The notes beneath the pieces were generated by a model. It made no database searches and was not told the origin of the DNA. It saw nothing but the letters and a program-made list of their open reading frames with translations. From JBLFWJ01 sp047611425 (GTDB taxonomy: Bacteria > Bacteroidota > Bacteroidia > UBA10329), in assembly GCA_047611425.1 (NCBI GenBank), contig JBLFWJ010000155.1, positions 1 through 8,136 on the forward strand: 8,136 nucleotides of DNA, given 5' to 3'. Positions 1 to 6,601 of this stretch are shown here, piece after piece. Each line of letters begins with the position of its first letter. Within the stretch, counting starts at the first letter, position 1. The translations under genes were made by a program, and so were the position numbers.

Positions 1-1168
1 CAATGAACAGCGACATGCGCGTATTTCCTGTTCCGGCTACTGCTGACAAGAGGATCATACCTATCGCAAAAAAGAACATCGTAATTGAAATCACATCAAT
101 AATTGGTAGGCTGTCCTGAATTAACGTTACATCATCAGTAAAGATGGAAAGGGCGATGCTTGGGTCAATTCTATTAACCACTACGAAAAGCAGCGACCCA
201 ACTACGGCCAATGTCAAGGTTCGCTTTACAACGACCCAAACCATATCCTCCTTTCCTTGGCCGATCATATTACTTACCAGCGTGTTCACGGCATTACCCA
301 ACGCAATATTCGGGATCATTAATATGGAGTAAACACTCCTTACCACGTTCGAAACGGAAAGGGCTCTTTCACCCATGCCTTCGATCAACACGAAGAAAAC
401 CAACCATGAAGACAACGACAAGAAATACTGAAGCACCATTGGGATGGCCAAATTCACAACTCGAACCATGCCTGCATACCTGACCTTCCATTTCTCCTTC
501 AACCCATATTTATCCTTGTCAACATAAAGTGGTAAGTAGATTAGGATCACAACCGTACTCAGAACCTCTGAACCCACAGAGGCTAATGCGGCACCATCAA
601 TTCCCATTCGTGGACATCCCCAATTGCCGAACACAAACATGTAATTGAACACCACATTAGAAAGGGCCATTACGATACTGGTAATGGCAATTGGTCTGGT
701 GTGCGAAATCCCCGTAAAGAATGCGCGATATGCAATCAACAGGAATGTGGGTAGAAATCCCCATGACCTTATATATAGGTAGCTTTCTACACTTTCGGAT
801 ATGGCATCACTCTGAATAAGGAGATCTACCAATGATGAAGATGCCACATGGATGAATCCAATCAATGCTACGGCAGCAGTTAAAAGCAGAATTGTTACGT
901 CCTGATAGATCTTGCCAATAGAAGCATGATCCTTGGCTCCATCCATTCGCGCGATGATAATCTGGGCTCCATTTGCCAGACCGATTCCGGTCATGGTAAA
1001 AACCAGAAGGATGATTCCACCTAATCCAACCGCACCTATCGCCACATCACCGATACGTCCCATAAAGGCAGTGTCGGTCACGCTGATCACCGTGTGCGCC
1101 ATCGACCCCAGCACCAACGGAAAACTCAGGTTGATGATGTTACGGTAAGATTCGGTACTGTGTGTCAT
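1..1168 (-). CDS. MATE family efflux transporter (3' end outside window)
   Basis: An inner-membrane multidrug or toxin extrusion transporter of the MATE (NorM/DinF-like) family, which exports substrates in exchange for Na+ or H+. The reading frame is open from the ATG at 1168 to the left edge, giving 389 residues; the family is usually about 450, so roughly the last 60-70 are missing. The N terminus has the typical first helix with the family block TDTAFMGRIG (about residues 31-40), followed by long hydrophobic stretches alternating with short loops (for example LVFTMTGIGLANGAQ and ISITMFFFAIGMILLSAVAG). The ATG overlaps the stop of the upstream rRNA methyltransferase gene as ATGA, and GAGGTGAG lies directly before the start, so the two are probably co-transcribed and translationally coupled. 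The substrate cannot be told from sequence. Family assignment is firm. Confidence 0.92.
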   Translation of the reverse strand, partial: MTHSTESYRNIINLSFPLVLGSMAHTVISVTDTAFMGRIGDVAIGAVGLGGIILLVFTMTGIGLANGAQIIIARMDGAKDHASIGKIYQDVTILLLTAAVALIGFIHVASSSLVDLLIQSDAISESVESYLYIRSWGFLPTFLLIAYRAFFTGISHTRPIAITSIVMALSNVVFNYMFVFGNWGCPRMGIDGAALASVGSEVLSTVVILIYLPLYVDKDKYGLKEKWKVRYAGMVRVVNLAIPMVLQYFLSLSSWLVFFVLIEGMGERALSVSNVVRSVYSILMIPNIALGNAVNTLVSNMIGQGKEDMVWVVVKRTLTLAVVGSLLFVVVNRIDPSIALSIFTDDVTLIQDSLPIIDVISITMFFFAIGMILLSAVAGTGNTRMSLFI

Positions 1169-2316
1169 CTCACCTCAAGCAACAGGCCTTTTAGGTAATC
1201 TCCTTCAGGATGAAACAGGCTTACCGGATGATCGATGCCATGCCCCATTCGTTTTAGGATTACGGCATTTACGCCAGCATCGAGTGCTGCAGACATCACG
1301 GCTTTTTCGAACATGTGAGAATCGACAACCTGTGAGCATGAGAACGTTAAGAGCAACGAGCCCGGCTTAAGCTTTTCGAGTGCCTCCTTGTTCAGTCGTC
1401 TATAACCTTGAATAGCGTTGTGACGCTTTCGCATGTGCTTGGCAAAAGCTGGCGGATCTAATATTATGATGTCAAAATCCTCCGCCTTTTTCAAATATTC
1501 AAACGTGTCAATGGCAATCGCTTCATGTCGATCATCATCAACCTTATTTAGCGTTGCATTGGTTTTGGCCAGTTCGATGGCAGGCCCCGAAACATCTATC
1601 GACACAACCTTAGTCGCACCACCAAGTAACGCAGCAACAGAGAATCCACCTGTGTAGCAGAATGTATTCAATACTGAGCGTCCGTTTGCCAGTTCACCCA
1701 ACAGTTTTCGATTGTCGCGTTGATCCAAAAAGAACCCAGTCTTTTGGCCTTCAACCCAATTCACGTTGAACTTCATTCCGTTTTCAAGAACCTCGGATGA
1801 TTGCTCGTCTCCCTTTAGGAATTCAGGCTTACCCTTGCTTGCCGGGCGATGGTAGATCGTTTTGAAATCCAATCCATCAAGCTGTTCTATAGCCGCCAAA
1901 ATGTTTGGGATGTTCTTCTGCATACCAGCAGAATGAGACTGAACCGCACAACCCGAACCGTAAACATCTACGATCAATCCTGGCATTCCATCACCTTCGG
2001 CATTGACCAACCGAAAGCAATCCGTATCCGTGCCTTGGCCAAGCCCAGCGTTCTTACGCATATTCCAAGCTTGGGTAAAAGTTGAGTTCCAATATGCCTG
2101 ATCAACCTCCTCAGAACCAAATCGAATTACACGCCCAAGGATAGATCCGCCTCCAAAATGTGCCGTGGCGATCATCTCCTCTTTCGAGGTATGCACTTCT
2201 ACCATGTCTCCCTCTTCAACGCCTTCTTCAACGCTATAAACCGCTCCGGAAAAAATCCAAGCATGCTTTCTTAGCAAAGACACTTCCTTGCCGTGCTTCA
2301 ATACAATTCGTTTCAT
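1165..2316 (-). CDS. RlmI-type class I rRNA (cytosine-C5) methyltransferase
   Basis: An S-adenosylmethionine-dependent RNA methyltransferase of the RlmI/RlmO family, whose E. coli member makes m5C1962 in 23S rRNA. The 383-residue protein has an N-terminal PUA-like RNA-binding domain (about 1-75; LRKHAWIFSGAV), a central linking domain, and a Rossmann methyltransferase domain. Visible motifs are EGQKTGFFLDQRDNR (189-203), the SAM-binding LNTFCYTGGFS (216-226), the acidic ribose-binding VVSIDVS (237-243), LDPPAFAK (286-293) and TFSCS (324-328), whose Cys327 sits where the family's catalytic cysteine is expected. I chose the ATG at 2316 because the protein then starts MKRIVLKHGKEV, as family members do. 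The ATG at 2319 is equally possible. The open frame continues to 2391, but that extension resembles nothing and would occupy the divergent promoter region. The exact rRNA target is inferred from the family. Confidence 0.88.
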   Translation of the reverse strand: MKRIVLKHGKEVSLLRKHAWIFSGAVYSVEEGVEEGDMVEVHTSKEEMIATAHFGGGSILGRVIRFGSEEVDQAYWNSTFTQAWNMRKNAGLGQGTDTDCFRLVNAEGDGMPGLIVDVYGSGCAVQSHSAGMQKNIPNILAAIEQLDGLDFKTIYHRPASKGKPEFLKGDEQSSEVLENGMKFNVNWVEGQKTGFFLDQRDNRKLLGELANGRSVLNTFCYTGGFSVAALLGGATKVVSIDVSGPAIELAKTNATLNKVDDDRHEAIAIDTFEYLKKAEDFDIIILDPPAFAKHMRKRHNAIQGYRRLNKEALEKLKPGSLLLTFSCSQVVDSHMFEKAVMSAALDAGVNAVILKRMGHGIDHPVSLFHPEGDYLKGLLLEVR

Positions 2317-2323
2317 CATTTGG

Positions 2324-2331
2324 CGAAGGTA
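2324..2331 (-). promoter_or_regulatory. Possible -7 box for the rRNA methyltransferase gene
   Basis: On the minus strand this reads TACCTTCG, matching the Bacteroidota -7 consensus TAnnTTYG. It lies only 5-8 bases before the two candidate ATGs (2319 and 2316), so transcription from it would give a nearly leaderless message. No TTG -33 element is visible at the usual distance, so this is a weak candidate that could be chance. Confidence 0.2.
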
Positions 2332-2338
2332 GACTGAA

Positions 2339-2365
2339 TTGTGTTGTCGGGTATCCTTACTTTCG
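2339..2365 (+). promoter_or_regulatory. Candidate Bacteroidota-type promoter for the acylation cassette
   Basis: TTG at 2339-2341 is followed after 16 bases by TACTTTCG at 2358-2365, an exact fit to the -7 consensus TAnnTTYG used by the Bacteroidota primary sigma factor. The spacing is slightly shorter than typical. Transcription would begin near 2370, giving a leader of about 40 bases before the ATG at 2409. It lies in the divergent gap upstream of the MBOAT gene and is the only good candidate there on this strand. Confidence 0.35.
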
Positions 2366-2408
2366 GGCGAATATTGTTGCCCACACATCACTTGATCAGC
2401 GCCTAGTA

Positions 2409-3614
2409 ATGTTCTTCAATTCTTATTTGATTTTCACTCAGATCGCGCTGGTCATCATCCTTTATCAGCTGGTCAGTCGCTGGGTGGCAAACCGCCACTT
2501 ACGGAATTTACTGATTGCTTTGGCCAATATAATTCTGCTGCTTAACGTGGTGAAGGAGCACAGTATAATTGTGCTTGCTGTACTAAGTGCCGTGATTTAT
2601 GCATTGGCATTCATCATCCAAAAAAAACAGTCTAAGCCTATTCTCGGCATTTCACTGGGGCTAGTAATTGGCCTATTTGCATTTCGCAACTACCCTTTTC
2701 TGCTTAGTATGCTGGAAGAAGGAACATTCGAATTCATTCATGGGCCGATCATCTCTATCCAGAAAGTGGGAATTTCGTACATCCTATTTCGGCTTTGTCA
2801 CTTTTTGGTTGAGTCATATAAAGGATCGATTCAAAAACATGACCCGCTCACCTTTCTTAATTACGTTTTCTTTTTTCCTAGCTTTTTAGCTGGACCAATT
2901 GATCGATACAACAACTTCCATTATTGGATTGGAAACAGCCGAAACAAGTATAGAACAAGCCTCTTTTTCTCAGGCGTAACTCGAGTTCTTATCGGAGCAT
3001 TTAAAACCATGGCCATTGTTCCGTTAATCATAACAGAGGCAACTGATTACACCATTCTATCAGCGGAACTTGGTCCTGGCCTTGGGTTGTTTGCCAGCCT
3101 GATCGCTTACTCTGCTTACATCTATTTCGACTTTTCCGGATACAGTGACATAGCGATTGGCACCGGTTACATGCTTGGAATTCGTACGCCTGAAAACTTT
3201 AATAATCCATACTTCTCGCACAACCTTTCTGAGTTTTGGAAACGCTGGCACATCACGTTTTCTTTCTTTTTAAGAATCTATGTTTTCAAGCCAGTTTTGG
3301 TTTTACTCAATAAGGTTATCAATCCAAAACATAGGATGCTTGTAACCGTAAATGCCTACTTAATCACCTTCATTATTTGTGGAGTATGGCATGGCCCAAC
3401 CTTAAACTTTGCCGTTTGGGGATTGTGGCATGGAGCGGGATTGGCAATCAATAAACTATTCACCACTTATGCTAAACCTAAACTGGCATTAGCCAATTCG
3501 GGAGTTTACAATCTAATCAGCATGGTTCTAACTTTTGTCTTTGTGACTATCGGTTGGATGTTCTTTCATTATTCAATGGATCAGATTTCAGAAATCTTAA
3601 ACACGCTATTTTGA
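2409..3614 (+). CDS. DltB-like membrane-bound O-acyltransferase (MBOAT)
   Basis: A polytopic inner-membrane acyltransferase, 401 residues, of the MBOAT family and closest in its motifs to DltB. DltB moves an activated acyl group across the membrane from a carrier-protein thioester. Visible blocks are FFPSFLAGPIDRYNNF (155-170), IYFDFSGYSDIAIGTGYMLG (238-257), TPENFNNPYFSHNLSEFWKRW followed by His281 (260-281), and CGVWHG with His328 (324-329). These two histidines are 47 residues apart, the same spacing I recall for the two essential DltB histidines. Start choice: the frame is open back to 2160, but those 83 codons run antisense through the methyltransferase gene and are not membrane-like, whereas MFFNSYLIFTQIALVIIL at 2409 begins a good first helix. 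The C terminus (ILNTLF) has no tyrosine, so a shuttle motif is not fused here. Its stop overlaps the next gene's likely start. Donor and product are unknown. Confidence 0.9.
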   Translation: MFFNSYLIFTQIALVIILYQLVSRWVANRHLRNLLIALANIILLLNVVKEHSIIVLAVLSAVIYALAFIIQKKQSKPILGISLGLVIGLFAFRNYPFLLSMLEEGTFEFIHGPIISIQKVGISYILFRLCHFLVESYKGSIQKHDPLTFLNYVFFFPSFLAGPIDRYNNFHYWIGNSRNKYRTSLFFSGVTRVLIGAFKTMAIVPLIITEATDYTILSAELGPGLGLFASLIAYSAYIYFDFSGYSDIAIGTGYMLGIRTPENFNNPYFSHNLSEFWKRWHITFSFFLRIYVFKPVLVLLNKVINPKHRMLVTVNAYLITFIICGVWHGPTLNFAVWGLWHGAGLAINKLFTTYAKPKLALANSGVYNLISMVLTFVFVTIGWMFFHYSMDQISEILNTLF

Positions 3615-4732
3615 ATCGCTTCCTACATAGCTTTTACCGAACGGGAAATCTAGCAAGTCTAGGTGCATTCATTCTGGCGTGTACCATTGTGTTACTTGCT
3701 TTAGGAGGGTTGATTATTCCAAAACCAGAGACTCCTGAGCCAACTGAACAAATGTCAACGCTCAATGGACTCAACCTCAAATACAGCGACAAATCAGAAA
3801 CCAGATATTTCCTGAAATCCATTATTAACAACGATGGCTACCTCTGTTTAGGAACTTCGGAATCAACCCATTTGAAGCATGGCAATTATCAAGATTTCCT
3901 AAATAATGATCCGGAATTAACGGTCCGATTCTCGAGGCTTCCTGGGTCTGGCAGAACTGGTGGGGTTCACGTACCATGGCTCTTGAATCAGCATGATCTG
4001 CTAGATTCTTTAAAGTTTATTTATCTGATCAATCCGGTGTATTGGAGGAAAGGATTGAACCAAATTAGTCTGGCTTATTCCAATCGATATCACAATCCGG
4101 TAACCTGTGATATTGATAATGAGACCATAATTGATCTTGAACCAGCACTTTATTCGATACGTACATATTTGGATAAACTCCCTTTTATTCAAAGCGTGCA
4201 AATGCACATTGAATATTGGCTACGGAAAATGAGAATTGCCTTTTTCAATGATCTTAGAATACACCTTGGATTCAAAGCTTTTGGTGAAGATTTCACCTAC
4301 ATCTCAAAAGCAAAAAGGAAGCTTGATTCGTATAATCATTTTGGTCAAGTGAATACATCAGAAGTTGATACAGTTTGGAATGCACTTCACTCCTACCCGG
4401 CCAGAACATCATCCCAAGAAATTGACGAATCATCCGATTATCGCTACGAGGAATTGAAGGCTTTCATTGCATTTTGCAAACACACAGGTATCGATGCAAC
4501 ATTTATTCTCGGGCCATACAATGAACGGTTCATGACCAAAAGCAGGCCAAAATCGGTTGAACCATTCAAAGAAACCACGGATCGGATTAGAGGAATTTTG
4601 GATGCCGAAGGCGTCACCTATGTTGATGCAACGGACATATCAAATACTGCAGGGGCATTCAACGATTATCAACACCATTCTTCTTACGGAGCATACCTAA
4701 TCTATCAAAAGCTAAAACCTTTGATCAAATGA
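3611..4732 (+). CDS. DltD-like membrane-anchored serine acyltransferase
   Basis: Probably the second transferase of the relay, taking an acyl group onto a serine at the outer face of the inner membrane and passing it to a cell-envelope acceptor. With the TTG start it has 373 residues: one N-terminal transmembrane anchor (about 14-36, NLASLGAFILACTIVLLALGG), then a soluble SGNH/DltD-like domain. DltD-type landmarks appear in order: LGTSES (80-85, nucleophile candidate Ser83), LINPVYWRKGLN (139-150), matching DltD's SPQWF..KG region, FILGPYNERF (298-307), like DltD's PxN block, and NDYQHHSSYGA (351-361) with Asp352 and His355 in the DxxH triad spacing. The start is uncertain. TTG at 3611 overlaps the MBOAT stop as TTGA, while an ATG at 3554 would add 19 residues and a 61-base overlap; neither has a strong ribosome site. 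The alternative reading as an AlgJ/AlgX-like SGNH protein is less likely given the blocks. Confidence 0.8.
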   Translation: MNRFLHSFYRTGNLASLGAFILACTIVLLALGGLIIPKPETPEPTEQMSTLNGLNLKYSDKSETRYFLKSIINNDGYLCLGTSESTHLKHGNYQDFLNNDPELTVRFSRLPGSGRTGGVHVPWLLNQHDLLDSLKFIYLINPVYWRKGLNQISLAYSNRYHNPVTCDIDNETIIDLEPALYSIRTYLDKLPFIQSVQMHIEYWLRKMRIAFFNDLRIHLGFKAFGEDFTYISKAKRKLDSYNHFGQVNTSEVDTVWNALHSYPARTSSQEIDESSDYRYEELKAFIAFCKHTGIDATFILGPYNERFMTKSRPKSVEPFKETTDRIRGILDAEGVTYVDATDISNTAGAFNDYQHHSSYGAYLIYQKLKPLIK

Positions 4733-4842
4733 AAAAATCAGGATTGAAGTGGGTTTATCGGGCTGTTGCGTTGGCAGCTGTTGTCTATTTATTGATGTTG
4801 GACAACAAGGGCGACATCGAGTATATCTACGCCAATTTTTAG
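4729..4842 (+). CDS. DltX-like membrane microprotein with C-terminal acyl-shuttle motif
   Basis: A 37-residue open frame whose ATG overlaps the DltD-like gene's stop as ATGA, the same coupling seen between other gene pairs here. The sequence begins with a positive segment (MKKSGLKWVYR), has one hydrophobic helix (about 11-24, RAVALAAVVYLLML), then a short polar tail. The charge pattern predicts an N terminus in the cytoplasm and a C terminus outside. The protein ends exactly at YIYANF. In DltX, a microprotein of similar design in the dlt operon, the end is FIYNEF-like and the tyrosine at the third position of this hexapeptide carries the acyl group between DltB and DltD; here that residue would be Tyr34. 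It is shorter than DltX (about 50 residues). Position, topology, motif and exact termination all agree, though at 37 codons chance cannot be wholly excluded. Confidence 0.77.
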   Translation: MKKSGLKWVYRAVALAAVVYLLMLDNKGDIEYIYANF

Positions 4843-4848
4843 AGCGTC

Positions 4849-6171
4849 TTACTTCCCTATTCCGTCTCCTTTAAAAAGAACTTTTACAAGCTTACCAGCT
4901 TTGTAGCGTGCCTTAAAAGAAATCTTACCAGCCTCATCGTAATTGGTGCTTACTCCGGCCAACTTGCCATTCAGGTAGGTTGAAGAATACCACTTCACAC
5001 CGGTTTCATACCAGCCTTCGTATAAGCCTTCTTGTCTTCCATTTCGATAGCCAATGTTCTGAAACGGCTTGCCATCAGCATAGAAATGCTTCCAGTTTCC
5101 ATTCTTATTTCCTTCGGAAAAGTTACCCTCCTCTTTTAGTTTGCCGTTCTCGTGCCAAACCATTGTTGCACCATCTTCCAGCCCGTCTTTGTAGTTCTTC
5201 TCCATTTGCTTCTTGCCATTCTCAAACCACAAATGGTAAAAACCGTGACGTGTTCCAGCTTTAAAGTCTGACACAAATTTCGGGCTTCCGTTCTCGAAGA
5301 ATCCCTTCCAGTTTCCGTGCATCTTACCCTTCTCAAAGGTGCCTTGCTCCTTGATTTGCCCAGAATGAAAGTAGCTAGTCCAAAGGCCTGTTTCCATATT
5401 CTGATCAAATGCGCCTTCGTTGAATTTGGGTCCGTCTTCAAAGAACCGCTGCCATTCGCCTTGCTTTAGATCGTTTGAATAATTACCGATCTTCCAAACT
5501 GTTCCCTCTTCTTCGTAGTAGTATTTCCACTCACCGTTTATCTTGCCTTTGGAGAATTCTCCTTCGCTTCCCAGCGTTCCGTTTTTGTAATTGAATTTCC
5601 AATGTCCGGAGCGTTCATCTTCAACAAACTCACCTTCCATCTCAACTGTTCCATCTGGATAGAACCACTTGAAACCACCGTTCTTCTTACCCGCTGAATA
5701 ATTGCCTTCTACACTCGGCTTTCCATCTGCATGATACTCCTTGGCTGCTCCATCCCGGTCTCCTTCCTTGTAGTTAATCTCACTTTTAAGTTTTCCCGTT
5801 TTGAAAAACTCCTTCCAAACGCCAGTCTTTTTTCCCGCCTCGTGTTGGCCTTCGCGCTCGGTGGCTCCATCACCGAAATAGCCGAGCACCTTTCCATCGC
5901 CATAGTTGATGTCGCTCATCATTTGTCCAGAACGATAGTGGCATTGCCACCTTCCAGACCTCTCATCATCCGTGTATTCACCAATGCAGAATTTGGTGCC
6001 ATCATCGTAGAACGTCTGCCAGTCGCCTTGCTTGAGAGTATCAACGGTTTTGCCTTGTTCTTGGACCTGTCCGTTAGCCCATTTCGTTTCCACATCCACC
6101 TCTTGGGCGAAACCTGACACCGAGAACAGCATAAGAAACAGGCACACTTTGGCCATTGATATTTTCTCCAT
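4849..6171 (-). CDS. Exported MORN_2-repeat (YwqK-like) protein
   Basis: A 440-residue protein of unknown function with a signal peptide (MEKISMAKVCLFLMLFSVSGFA, cut before QEV at about residue 23). The rest is almost wholly tandem repeats of about 24 residues with the pattern GxWxxFYxDGxxxxEGxYxxGxKx. I count about 16, starting near KQGDWQTFYDDG and ending near KISFKARYKAG. These are MORN_2 repeats, often labelled YwqK-family antitoxin by automatic transfer; nothing here supports a toxin-antitoxin role. One early unit (around YFGDGATEREG) has a degenerate, shortened junction. The start is uncertain. ATGs at 6186, 6180, 6171 and 6156 are in frame; 6171 gives the most typical signal peptide, while 6156 has GGAG about 9 bases upstream and a 17-residue signal. 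The gene converges on the acylation cassette with a 6-base gap. Location is periplasmic or surface, by inference. Confidence 0.85.
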   Translation of the reverse strand: MEKISMAKVCLFLMLFSVSGFAQEVDVETKWANGQVQEQGKTVDTLKQGDWQTFYDDGTKFCIGEYTDDERSGRWQCHYRSGQMMSDINYGDGKVLGYFGDGATEREGQHEAGKKTGVWKEFFKTGKLKSEINYKEGDRDGAAKEYHADGKPSVEGNYSAGKKNGGFKWFYPDGTVEMEGEFVEDERSGHWKFNYKNGTLGSEGEFSKGKINGEWKYYYEEEGTVWKIGNYSNDLKQGEWQRFFEDGPKFNEGAFDQNMETGLWTSYFHSGQIKEQGTFEKGKMHGNWKGFFENGSPKFVSDFKAGTRHGFYHLWFENGKKQMEKNYKDGLEDGATMVWHENGKLKEEGNFSEGNKNGNWKHFYADGKPFQNIGYRNGRQEGLYEGWYETGVKWYSSTYLNGKLAGVSTNYDEAGKISFKARYKAGKLVKVLFKGDGIGK

Positions 6172-6204
6172 TTCAATCATTACCATCAACTTTAATTAGC
6201 TCTC

Positions 6205-6243
6205 AGATTGCCACGTTCCGCTTCGCTACTCTCGCAATGACGG
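6205..6243. repeat. REP-like palindromic repeat
   Basis: A 39-base element, on the minus strand beginning CCGTCATTGCGAGAGTAGCG and ending AACGTGGCAATCT. The arms ATTGC (6207-6211) and GCAAT (6234-6238) are inverted, with an imperfectly paired GC-rich centre including GCTTCGC. From memory, GTCATTGCGAG...GAAGC...GGCAATC is a dispersed intergenic repeat seen in many bacterial genomes, including Bacteroidota. It fills much of the gap between the DUF721 gene and the MORN-repeat gene. The remaining bases 6244-6289 hold no clear signal. Confidence 0.65.
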
Positions 6244-6289
6244 AAGACTCAAAAACTCTCTACTCGTAACTAAAAACTCACAACTCTTT

Positions 6290-6586
6290 CTAATAGATCA
6301 AGATTTCTGAAATCACCTTTCTACCCAAAGCCGTGTTCAAATCGTTCTTCAGTTTTTCCTTACCCATAGACAACTCATGACGCATTGGAGCAGAATCAAC
6401 CTTTATATGATAAACGCCTTTCCTCATATATGATTTTGATGCGTGCTTTGCGAGCGGCCCAAGAATGGCAGAAAGCTCATTCTTTAACCGCATTTCAGAC
6501 ATCTTGTCCGACAACTTATGATGATCCAACCATTTCTTGATTGAATCACCCAGCAAGATTTGATTGTAGTTTCTTTTCATTTTCAT
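6290..6586 (-). CDS. DUF721 (DciA-like) protein
   Basis: A small cytoplasmic protein of 98 residues with the DUF721 domain across nearly its whole length. Landmarks typical of Bacteroidota members are the N-terminal QILLGDSIKKWLDHHKLSDKM, the middle ILGPLAKHASKSYMRKGVYHIKVDSAPMRHELSM (in sections) and the C-terminal GRKVISEILIY. In other phyla DUF721 includes DciA, which helps load the replicative helicase DnaB; a similar role here is only a family-level inference. I start it at the ATG at 6586 (MKMKRNYNQ); 6580 is equally plausible. The open frame runs on to 6673, but that extension is made of intergenic hairpin repeat (encoding GTPFKRGNRQLLLDKGG) and is unlikely to be translated. It could be expressed from readthrough of purC, 130 bases upstream, or from its own unidentified promoter. 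Confidence 0.82.
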   Translation of the reverse strand: MKMKRNYNQILLGDSIKKWLDHHKLSDKMSEMRLKNELSAILGPLAKHASKSYMRKGVYHIKVDSAPMRHELSMGKEKLKNDLNTALGRKVISEILIY

Positions 6587-6601
6587 TATTCTATAAAATC
6601 C

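Noticed and set aside
2317..2391. A 25-codon N-terminal extension of the rRNA methyltransferase frame
   Set aside because: The family starts near MKRIVLKHGKEV; the extra residues are polar and unrelated and would cover the divergent promoter candidates.
2160..2408. An 83-codon N-terminal extension of the MBOAT reading frame
   Set aside because: It runs antisense through the rRNA methyltransferase gene and the promoter gap, is rich in Arg, Leu and Cys rather than membrane-like, and the family-like protein begins at 2409.
4880..4912. A stem AAGCT-TACC-AGCTT near the convergent 3' ends, considered as a terminator
   Set aside because: It lies within the MORN-repeat coding sequence and the stem is short, with a mismatch beyond 5 pairs and no T-run adjacent to it.
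5731..6117. A 128-codon plus-strand frame with hydrophobic stretches opposite the MORN-repeat gene
   Set aside because: It is the antisense of a repetitive Gly/Trp/Lys-rich gene with a signal peptide; the minus-strand repeats and signal peptide show which strand codes.
4849..6171. A toxin-antitoxin role suggested by the usual YwqK label
   Set aside because: No toxin gene is adjacent; the neighbours are the acylation cassette and a DUF721 gene, and the protein has an export signal.
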